This document shows, one piece after another, positions 1 through 5,310 of a stretch of DNA of 5,310 nt. Made by a program: the position numbers and the translations under genes. The stretch covers positions 1 to 5,310 of the forward strand of contig JAUWYU010000117.1 in the NCBI GenBank assembly GCA_030615655.1, given 5' to 3'. This DNA comes from Dehalococcoidia bacterium (lineage in GTDB: Bacteria > Chloroflexota > Dehalococcoidia > Dehalococcoidales > RBG-16-60-22). The stretch's first letter is position 1, and every line of letters begins with the position of its first letter. The notes under the pieces are model-generated. The model was given only the letters and a program-made list of their open reading frames with translations, searched no databases and was not told where the DNA came from.

Positions 1-1233
1 CTGCGCCTGGTTACCGCCACCATGCCCCATACCCGCTCGGTATCCATAGGCTTCTTTATCGGCGCCGGCTCCAGATACGAGACCGATAAACAGGCCGGCA
101 TCTCACATTTTATTGAGCACCTTTGTTTCAAGGGCACGTCCGCGCGCCCCACGGCGGCGGAAATCTGTACGGTGGTTGAGGGCGTGGGGGGTATCATTAA
201 CGCCGGCACTGACAAGGAGCTGACCATTTACTGGTGCAAGGTGGCGCAGCAACACTTTAACAGCGCTCTCGAAGTGCTGGTGGACATGCTCCTTAACTCC
301 AAATTTGACCCGGTCGAAATCGAAAAGGAGCGTCAGGTCATCGTTGAGGAGATTAACATGTCTCTGGATATGCCAGCACAACGGGTGGCCATGCTCGTTG
401 ACGAACTCCTGTGGCCGGGGCATGCCCTGGGACGCGATATTGCCGGCACCAGGGAATCGGTTACGGCCATCACCAGGGATATGATACTCGACTACCTGAG
501 CAGTCAGTATCAGCCCGATAATACGGTGCTGGCGATTGCCGGCGGTATCCAGCACCAGGAAGTGGTCAGCCTAGTCAGCCAGGTAACGGCGGACTGGACC
601 AAACAACAGCCGCAGGTCGGCTACGCGCCTTATCAGGGTGAAATAGCGCGCCGCGTACTTATTGAAAATCGCGATACCGAGCAGACCCAGTTATGTCTGG
701 CCCTGCCCGGCCTGTCGATTGTTCACCCCGAGCGCTTCAAACTGGACCTGCTCAATGTCATCCTCGGTGAGGGCATGAGCAGTCGGCTGTTTACGGAGAT
801 TCGCGATAAGCTGGGTCTTGCCTACAGTATCCACAGCTACGCCGAACACCTTCTTGATACCGGCGCCATAACTGTCTCGGCGGGTGTGGACACAAAAAAC
901 CTGCAAGTAGCTATCAGGGCTATCCTTGAAGAGCTTTCGCGGTTGAAGGAAGCTACACCGGAGGCAGAGCTGACCAAGGCCAAGGAGTTATCCAAAGGGC
1001 GTCTCTTACTGCGCCTTGAGGACAGCCGCAGCGTGGCCGGCTGGATGGGCGGGCAGGAGATTCTTACCGGGAACATTCTCAGCGTCGACGAGGTAATCGC
1101 CATCATTGATGCCATCACCGCCGGGGAACTCCAGCGGGTGGCCGGGGAGTTACTGGTCGGGGAGCGGCTGCGCCTGGCGGTCGTTGGCCCGATTCAGCCG
1201 GACGAGCCCCTGGAGGACTTGCTGAAGCTATAG
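1..1233 (+). CDS. M16 family zinc metallopeptidase (pitrilysin / processing-peptidase-like), 5' end missing
   Basis: The reading frame is open from base 1, and the seven codons before the ATG at 22 (LRLVTAT) match the usual start of this family ('NGLRLVT'). The true start therefore lies just outside the window and the ATG at 22 is internal. Counting the first codon as residue 1, the inverted zinc motif HFIEH gives H36 and H40 as ligands and E39 as catalytic base. The third ligand is probably E117 in the downstream 'VIVEEIN' stretch, at the spacing normal for M16. The second half is the M16 C-terminal domain, with the typical 'GEGMSSRLF' stretch and 'KLGLAYS'; R268 and Y275 probably form the conserved Arg/Tyr substrate-binding pair. 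At about 410 residues it is a one-unit M16B-type protein, nearly full length. Such enzymes cleave peptides or presequences, probably in the cytoplasm as dimers; the substrate cannot be told. No signal peptide is visible, though the extreme N-terminus is missing. The family call is secure. Confidence 0.95.
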   Translation: MRLVTATMPHTRSVSIGFFIGAGSRYETDKQAGISHFIEHLCFKGTSARPTAAEICTVVEGVGGIINAGTDKELTIYWCKVAQQHFNSALEVLVDMLLNSKFDPVEIEKERQVIVEEINMSLDMPAQRVAMLVDELLWPGHALGRDIAGTRESVTAITRDMILDYLSSQYQPDNTVLAIAGGIQHQEVVSLVSQVTADWTKQQPQVGYAPYQGEIARRVLIENRDTEQTQLCLALPGLSIVHPERFKLDLLNVILGEGMSSRLFTEIRDKLGLAYSIHSYAEHLLDTGAITVSAGVDTKNLQVAIRAILEELSRLKEATPEAELTKAKELSKGRLLLRLEDSRSVAGWMGGQEILTGNILSVDEVIAIIDAITAGELQRVAGELLVGERLRLAVVGPIQPDEPLEDLLKL

Positions 1234-1334
1234 AGCGCTTTTTATCCGGCGTTATTTCACATCCGCCAGCGACGGGTCTTTAAGAGTGGGGCCAGTCATC
1301 CACCGAATGCCAAAGAAGACTTCATAACGATGCC

Positions 1335-1363
1335 TTTACAGATACGGCGGCTTCAATTACAAT
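1335..1363 (+). promoter_or_regulatory. Candidate sigma70-type promoter for the HAD hydrolase gene
   Basis: TTTACA at 1335-1340 (five of six bases of TTGACA) and TACAAT at 1358-1363 (five of six bases of TATAAT) are separated by exactly 17 bases. A start of transcription near 1370 would leave an untranslated leader of about 33 bases before the ATG at 1403. The site lies in the 169-base gap after the M16 gene, so the hydrolase is probably transcribed on its own rather than only by readthrough. The call rests on consensus matching alone. Confidence 0.55.
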
Positions 1364-1377
1364 GGTACCGATTGAAG
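1351..1377. repeat. Perfect 7-base dyad over the -10 region, possible operator
   Basis: CTTCAAT at 1351-1357 and its exact reverse complement ATTGAAG at 1371-1377 flank a 13-base spacer that contains the predicted -10 box and a GGTACC palindrome. The left arm sits at the end of the promoter spacer and the right arm at the expected transcription start, which is a common place for a dimeric repressor to bind. No regulator gene is in view. A 7-base dyad can also arise by chance. Confidence 0.35.
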
Positions 1378-1402
1378 GAAGATAGAAAAGGGAGTCGTTC
1401 TT

Positions 1403-2098
1403 ATGATTAAGGCCGTCTTTTTCGACCTCTACCATACGCTGGTGCGCTACGAGCCGCCGCAGGAGGAGCTCGTGGCGAAGGCGCTTAAGGACTTCGGTAT
1501 TAACGTGAGCCCGGAGGTCTTCCGCCGGCCCCTGGTAGCTGCTGAAGAATTCATCTACGGGGAGATTGCCCGCCGTCCTTTGAGCTATCGGTCACAGGAA
1601 GAAAGGATGGAGCTCTACGCCCAGTACCAGGGAATAGTGCTCAGGGAAGCCGGTATTGAAGCCGATAAAAAGCTCGTCCTCGGCCTGCTGGGGAAGATGC
1701 AGCAGTTTAAAATGAACCTGGTGCTCTATGATGACGTGGCGCCAGCCCTGACCGACCTCAAGGGGAGGGGGTTAGTCCTGGGCTTAATCTCCAACGTGGA
1801 GCAGGATATGGCCGACATATTCAACAGGCTGGGACTGACCTCATGGCTGGAAATAATCGTCACATCTCAGGACGCAGGCTCCAATAAGCCCCACCGGGAG
1901 ATATTCCAGGAGGCGTTAAGGCGGGCGGGAGTACAGCCTTCGGAGGCGATATATGTCGGCGACCAGTACCAGGTTGACATCATCGGCGCCAACGGGGCCG
2001 GCATGAAGGGAATTCTCCTCGACCGCGGCGGCTACTCCGAGGGGATTACCGACTGCCCGCGGATAAGAGAGCTTACTGAGCTTAAAGAGTACTTATGA
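1403..2098 (+). CDS. HAD-superfamily hydrolase (subfamily I, haloacid dehalogenase/phosphatase-like)
   Basis: This 231-residue cytoplasmic protein has the HAD motifs in order. Motif I is 'FFDLYHTLV' with nucleophile D8. Motif II is 'LISNV' with S130. Motif III is K162 in 'SNKPHREIF'. Motif IV is 'VGDQYQVDIIGA' with D187 and D192. A helical cap fits between residues 15 and about 105, as in subfamily I. The second acid of the usual DxDxT motif is replaced by Tyr10, as in L-2-haloacid dehalogenases (DxYxT), but motif IV keeps the acidic GDxxxxD form of Mg-dependent phosphatases. The substrate therefore cannot be assigned; a small phosphomonoester is the more likely guess. The ATG is supported by GGGAG at 1390-1394, 8 bases upstream. 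The gene follows a candidate promoter of its own and ends 64 bases before the convergent minus-strand genes. Family call firm, specificity open. Confidence 0.92.
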   Translation: MIKAVFFDLYHTLVRYEPPQEELVAKALKDFGINVSPEVFRRPLVAAEEFIYGEIARRPLSYRSQEERMELYAQYQGIVLREAGIEADKKLVLGLLGKMQQFKMNLVLYDDVAPALTDLKGRGLVLGLISNVEQDMADIFNRLGLTSWLEIIVTSQDAGSNKPHREIFQEALRRAGVQPSEAIYVGDQYQVDIIGANGAGMKGILLDRGGYSEGITDCPRIRELTELKEYL

Positions 2099-2102
2099 CG
2101 GC

Positions 2103-2141
2103 CGAGGATAATGACCAGGTGTCCTGGCAATCCATACCTCG
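2103..2141. other. Nested weak inverted repeats between convergent genes
   Basis: The 64-base gap between the converging stop codons contains CCAGG (2115-2119) and CCTGG (2123-2127) around a 3-base loop. These are enclosed by CGAGG (2103-2107) and CCTCG (2137-2141). A further short CCGA/TCGG pair lies at 2147-2157. The stems are only 4-5 base pairs and no T-run follows on either strand, so this is not a standard intrinsic terminator. It is listed because no other signal is visible where the two transcription units meet. Confidence 0.2.
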
Positions 2142-2162
2142 TTAGACCGAGAGTCGGCTGAT

Positions 2163-3221
2163 TTAGTTCTCGCTTTCATTTTGTTCCAACCACAAAAAGT
2201 ATTCTTTGACCTTTGGCTCCAGAACTGTCCCTTTTATTTGTGTATATTCTCCCGGCGGAGAATCAAAAACAATAAATGTCTTGATTCCATTTTTCCTACC
2301 TTCTTCAAAAACAACAGCCAGGGCTTCTGCCTTTTTTTCTTCGGGAATGTCCTGCCCCGGTCCCCATATACCGAACTCGGTAATCACTGGTTCAAAGTTG
2401 TCTTCTCCGGACCACTCAAGAAATGTCTGTAGCTTCTCGCTTACCCTTTGGCGATACTCCTCCATGTTTGAATCCCAGGGGGATAAGGAAAGGCCGACAT
2501 AGCTGTAACCTGAAAAGTCTGGCTTCTTCTCTCCCCAGGAATCTTGAAAAAGTGCACCCTTATAGACTATTCTCCCGGTGAAACCTTCCTGTACTATTTG
2601 CAGCATTCTTCGATTCCACTCATCAGCTATTTCGCTCCCCAATTTACAGTCCGGCTCATTCATCGGAGCAAAATACTCGATTTTCTCTTCCTCGGCAAGG
2701 GCGACAAGTTTTTCCAGGCACTAGTCATATTGTGAAATAAACTCATCATTCCTTAAAACACTTTCAGGTATTGCACCTGGTTCTCCTTCACCTATCGTAG
2801 GTTCTATCGTGAGAAAAACGGAGATATCGTTCCGGTGATACTCTTTTATTAAGCTTCTTACGATAGGAAGCCTGTACTCAAAAAGACGCAGATTAATTTC
2901 TCCTTCATCGTTATACAGCAGAAGCTCTGGAAAAGCAGCCAGGTTTGCGTGAAATTCCTTCATTGTTTCAGGTTCACCAACCGAATGGGCTTGTTTACCG
3001 CGGTCGGTGGCAAGAACAGGCATCCAAAAACCTCTAACAATCTCGGGGTAAACGCGTTCGTATTCTTCTTCCTCCGGCGAAGTTTCTGCCGGCGCGGCCG
3101 GTGCGGGTGTTGAAGCAGGAGCAGGAACACCGGGTGTCTCAGGAGATCATCCTGCGCACGATATCATGAGAAGAAGTACTACAACAGCTATGGCGCTAAC
3201 GAATTTGACCAGTTTCAACAT
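2163..3221 (-). pseudogene. Broken lipoprotein gene with a clan-A glycoside-hydrolase-like (TIM-barrel) domain; two in-frame stops
   Basis: Reading from the ATG at 3221 gives 353 codons in one frame down to TAA at 2163-2165, interrupted by TGA at 3147-3149 (codon 25) and TAG at 2721-2723 (codon 167). Codons 1-22 encode a lipoprotein signal peptide (KLVKF, a hydrophobic run, then MISC with C22 as the lipid-bearing Cys). A Pro/Ala/Thr-rich linker and an acidic stretch follow, then the main domain from about codon 60. 'FAPMNEP' puts E189 where the acid/base of a clan-A glycoside hydrolase sits after strand 4. 'PVITEFG' puts E282 where the nucleophile sits after strand 7, and 'TFIVFD' near codon 315 suits strand 8. 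The natural product would be a membrane-anchored, outward-facing glycosidase-like protein; substrate unknown. GAGGA at 3232-3236, 10 bases upstream, supports the ATG at 3221; an in-frame ATG at 3245 is an alternative with a poorer ribosome site and an acidic N-terminus. Base composition is AT-richer than the neighbours. Sequencing error or readthrough remain possible. Confidence 0.75.
3118..3219 (-). repeat. Copy 1 of a duplicated signal-peptide/linker module (in the broken gene)
   Basis: These 102 bases align with 4401-4499. There are five mismatches over 99 aligned positions and one 3-base insertion (CAT at about 3148-3150 on the plus strand, inside GATCATCC versus GATCC). The module codes for the signal peptide, lipobox and first part of the Pro/Thr linker. 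Similarity fades abruptly upstream of the start codon and within the linker. The insertion is what introduces the TGA stop in this copy. Confidence 0.9.
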
Positions 3222-3325
3222 TCTCTTCTTTTCCTCAGCCGCCATAAAGCCAAGATGAAGTGGAATCCAGGGGCTGCTTTCAGGTACCTGTATCCCTCAC
3301 TCGATTCCTCCGGCAGTCTAATCAG

Positions 3326-4498
3326 TTAATCGGAAATCCTATAGCAGGCAACCTGCAGGCTGTAATCTGCGACCTTCAAAGCTCGGTCACCCTCTATCTT
3401 TACCCTAAACTGCACTGTTTCACCAGAACTCAGGTCGTCTATCTGGAGATTGCCGCCAATCCGATTCCCGGCATACCTGGGACCGTGGCCCCAGCAAGCA
3501 TCAACCACTACTCCGTAAGCATCATAGAAGGTGACTATGACGGCAACGATTTGCGCTTCGCTGCCGCCCACATTCTTGACCTCTACCAGGACCTCGAACA
3601 CCGGCTGTATTTCATTTATTATTGGAATCTTTTCCTGCGTGAGCTGAGAGCTATGGCTGAGAATCTCAAACTCCCTGTAGGGAGCCTCGTCAGCTATCTT
3701 ATAGGAGAAGCCCAGCTCATAACTGGCAATCCGTTGCACCAGGTCTCCGGGAAGCTCCAGTTTGATATAGTACTCCTGGGAAGAGACAGCGAAGGGGGCC
3801 TTCTGTCCGGGAAGGACGGTAAGCATGGGGGCCTTGGCATAGTTATATCCAATCACCATTCCCCCGGCATCGTAATAAGTAGCGAATATCCACACATTTT
3901 CAATATTTCTTGAGCCAGTATTCTTATATTCGCCGATTATCCAGTAGAGGTCGTATGCGGTCATCGGCTCCATGTACGAGGTGGAGCTGAGTAATTTCAA
4001 GTCCAGCAAAGGTTCCTCATCGGTAACCTCGCAGTCGAGAGTAAGTTCGTAATCTACCATCTCCCTGCCGGCATCTTCATCGAGCAGGATGACGAAAAAC
4101 GGCGAACTCTGGCCGGGAGCGAGCACGCTCAAAGGGTACAACCAATGCCAGGGGGTATCTATCGCGGAACCACCTTTGTCATAAAACACGGGTGTGAGCT
4201 TTTTAACCTTGACATTCTCCTCACCGAGATTCTTCATCTCCCCCACTATATGTACGAAATCCCCTTTATATATATGTCCCCCGCGCATGAGGCCTTCGCG
4301 ATGGGTATACGTGCTGGTACTGAGGATTTCTACCCGTGGCGGAGAAGGCGTCGCTGGAGACGGCTCTGGTTCCGGCACTATCTCATCCGGTGTAGAGGTG
4401 GGAGCAGGAACATCGGGTGTTTCAGGAGATCCTGCGCACGATATCATGAGAAGAAGTACCACAACAGCTAGGACGCTAACGAATTTGACCAGTTTCAA
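3326..4498 (-). CDS. Lipoprotein with three tandem FxLYD-like immunoglobulin-fold domains
   Basis: This 390-residue protein starts with a lipoprotein signal peptide (KLVKF, a VVVLLL core, MISC, lipidated Cys21), then a Pro/Glu/Thr/Ser-rich spacer to about residue 54, so it should be anchored on the outer face of the membrane. Three similar modules follow, at about 56-158, 166-268 and 276-388. Each opens with an 'EIL/KLLSSTS' strand, then a 'GExKNxG / VEVKNVG' strand (86-92, 189-195, 305-311). Next comes the aromatic-Tyr-Asp motif (VFYD 104-107, TYYD 207-210, TFYD 323-326), then a 'L.PGQ / LSSGE' turn (126-130, 228-231, 356-360), and a closing 'DYEL / SYEL / DYSL' strand. This is the pattern of FxLYD domains, whose role is generally unknown; binding or scaffolding at the surface is a guess. 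The start is TTG: an in-frame TGA lies upstream, no ATG is available, and a near-perfect ribosome site sits 6 bases before it. It lies between two other minus-strand exported-protein genes. Confidence 0.85.
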   Translation of the reverse strand: MKLVKFVSVLAVVVLLLMISCAGSPETPDVPAPTSTPDEIVPEPEPSPATPSPPRVEILSTSTYTHREGLMRGGHIYKGDFVHIVGEMKNLGEENVKVKKLTPVFYDKGGSAIDTPWHWLYPLSVLAPGQSSPFFVILLDEDAGREMVDYELTLDCEVTDEEPLLDLKLLSSTSYMEPMTAYDLYWIIGEYKNTGSRNIENVWIFATYYDAGGMVIGYNYAKAPMLTVLPGQKAPFAVSSQEYYIKLELPGDLVQRIASYELGFSYKIADEAPYREFEILSHSSQLTQEKIPIINEIQPVFEVLVEVKNVGGSEAQIVAVIVTFYDAYGVVVDACWGHGPRYAGNRIGGNLQIDDLSSGETVQFRVKIEGDRALKVADYSLQVACYRISD

Positions 4499-4499
4499 C
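4401..4499 (-). repeat. Copy 2 of the duplicated signal-peptide/linker module (in the FxLYD lipoprotein gene)
   Basis: This is the intact partner of 3118-3219: 94 of 99 aligned bases agree and the extra CAT is absent, so the frame reads straight through Cys-Ala-Gly-Ser-Pro. The similarity stops one base upstream of the TTG start, and on the other side within the linker. Confidence 0.9.
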
Positions 4500-4504
4500 T
4501 TCGT

Positions 4505-4514
4505 ATCACCACCT
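4505..4514 (-). promoter_or_regulatory. Strong ribosome binding site that fixes a TTG start
   Basis: On the minus strand this reads AGGTGGTGAT, matching nine of ten bases of the extended Shine-Dalgarno sequence AGGAGGTGAT. It ends 6 bases before the TTG at 4496-4498. Since no ATG or GTG lies nearby in frame, this site is the main reason for accepting TTG as the start of the FxLYD lipoprotein. Confidence 0.7.
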
Positions 4515-4615
4515 ATTAAGATTCCTGGTCAGCACATGTTTTCGGGAGTACCTTTCACCCACCCGTTCAAGGCTTGTTTAACTCCATTATCTTCATCCGG
4601 TTTTCTAGAAGCTAC

Positions 4616-5310
4616 TTACTCCAGGTGAAAGCTGCCGATTATTTCGTCTAAGACCGGTTCATCCTGTTCAAAACTGCCGGGAAGGCTGAAACCCATTAGA
4701 AGGAAGCCATTCGCTTCCGGGCTAACAATCACATATTTGCAGGTGAGGAAATAGCCCCCCATCGTGCCATTGAACACAATCTCGTAGGCTGGAGTACCGT
4801 CGTCCAGTGTTATCTCACCTTCGGAAAGGAACTCATAGTCGGCGAACTGCTCACTGAACATGCTTTTCAGCATCAATGCGGACTCGGCAAGGGTAGTTTC
4901 TTCAGTCCACGTCCTGATCATTACCTCGGGTATTCCCCCCGCAGCCCGAAGGTCAATGATTTCGTCGTATTGGCCGGTGGTATAGTCGGCCCACCCCGCC
5001 GGGTATGTTATGGAGAAGCCGTATTCAGCGCTGGTGTAGGTGCCGCCGGGGCTGGGAGCCGGCGGTACATAGGTATAGGACGGCAGCAGTTTGAAGCTGT
5101 CGATGACGGCGTTTACCAGCGGCTCCCGCTCGTCAAATTGGTCTGGCTCTCCGGATACTCCAACCCAGAAAATCTGCTTCTCCCGCACCAGGACGACGTA
5201 TCTGAACTTCTCCACTTTACCAGTACCGATATCTCCCTGTCCTATCATTTCGTAGGCCGAAATACCGTCGCCTATGGTAACGTCGCCTTCGGAGAACATC
5301 TCAAACTGCG
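4616..5310 (-). CDS. Protein with tandem PsbP/Mog1-like modules, 5' end missing
   Basis: The frame is open to the window edge (codons for Glu, Phe and Gln precede the Met at 5299), so the start and any signal peptide lie outside and the visible 230 or so residues are the C-terminal part. Counting the Met at 5299 as residue 1, residues 1-72 are the second half of one module and 87-227 a complete second module. The shared parts are 'FSEGDVTIGDGISAYEM' against 'LSEGEITLDDGTPAYEI', and 'LVNAVIDSFKLL' against 'VLDEIIGSFHLE'. The full module begins 'YTSAEYGFSITYPAGW', the usual opening strand of PsbP/Mog1/DUF1795-type domains. A Pro-rich linker (about 73-86) joins the two. By analogy with such proteins in other bacteria it is probably exported or a lipoprotein, but this cannot be seen here. 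The molecular role is unknown. It is followed on the same strand, after 117 bases, by the FxLYD lipoprotein gene. Confidence 0.75.
   Translation of the reverse strand, partial: QFEMFSEGDVTIGDGISAYEMIGQGDIGTGKVEKFRYVVLVREKQIFWVGVSGEPDQFDEREPLVNAVIDSFKLLPSYTYVPPAPSPGGTYTSAEYGFSITYPAGWADYTTGQYDEIIDLRAAGGIPEVMIRTWTEETTLAESALMLKSMFSEQFADYEFLSEGEITLDDGTPAYEIVFNGTMGGYFLTCKYVIVSPEANGFLLMGFSLPGSFEQDEPVLDEIIGSFHLE

Noticed and set aside
103..555. Minus-strand open frame inside the M16 gene
   Set aside because: It is antisense to the zinc-motif region of a well-supported peptidase; no start signals or domain are visible.
1231..1250. Terminator after the M16 gene (AGCGCT followed by TTTTTAT)
   Set aside because: The AGCGCT palindrome is only 6 bases with no loop and cannot form a terminator hairpin; the longer GCCGGA/TCCGGC pairing has a loop of more than 40 bases.
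2163..2663. Downstream half of the broken gene as an independent 166-residue protein starting at the Met of MNEP
   Set aside because: The Met is inside the conserved catalytic strand and has no well-placed ribosome site. The product would lack the first half of the barrel.
2721..3149. Stops as selenocysteine (TGA) or pyrrolysine (TAG) codons
   Set aside because: The TGA falls in a low-complexity linker next to the lipidated Cys, where selenocysteine makes no sense, and no selenocysteine hairpin was noticed after it. Both a TGA and a TAG would have to be recoded in one gene, and the TGA is explained by a 3-base insertion.
3260..3913. Long plus-strand open frame of 217 codons
   Set aside because: It lies antisense to the FxLYD lipoprotein gene, whose protein has a clear signal peptide and three repeating motifs. 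The antisense product shows no recognisable domain or ribosome site.
4194..4628. Plus-strand open frames over the lipoprotein leader and the gap upstream
   Set aside because: They are mirror images of the lipoprotein and its leader, with compositionally odd Ser/Arg/Thr-rich products and no family match.

Overview
The window looks like a piece of a bacterial chromosome of moderate GC content. It carries two housekeeping-type genes on the plus strand and three genes for exported or surface proteins on the minus strand. The mix of a single-domain M16 peptidase, an HAD hydrolase, a lipoprotein with FxLYD-type repeats and a PsbP/Mog1-like repeat protein is reminiscent of Dehalococcoidia-type Chloroflexota. 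That placement is inferred from gene style only; there is no rRNA or marker gene to confirm it.

Plus strand: positions 1-1233 hold nearly all of an M16 zinc peptidase, lacking only a few N-terminal residues. A 169-base gap follows, holding a good sigma70-type promoter (TTTACA, 17 bases, TACAAT) overlapped by a perfect 7-base dyad. Positions 1403-2098 then encode an HAD-superfamily hydrolase. This gene converges on the minus-strand set across a 64-base gap with only weak hairpins.

Minus strand, in order of transcription: a partial protein with repeated PsbP/Mog1-like modules (5310 to 4616), a lipoprotein with three tandem FxLYD-like domains and a TTG start (4498 to 3326), and a broken lipoprotein gene with a clan-A glycoside-hydrolase-like barrel (3221 to 2163). 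The gaps between them are 117 and 104 bases, so co-transcription is possible but not shown.

The most notable region is the last of these. Its frame runs uninterrupted for 353 codons and keeps both expected catalytic glutamates, but it has two in-frame stops: TGA at codon 25, just after the lipobox, and TAG at codon 167. Its first roughly 100 bases are about 95% identical to the leader of the neighbouring FxLYD lipoprotein, although the mature domains are unrelated. The TGA lies exactly in a 3-base insertion relative to that neighbour. A recently inactivated gene built on a copied signal-peptide module is the simplest reading. I did not find a convincing new multi-gene system.
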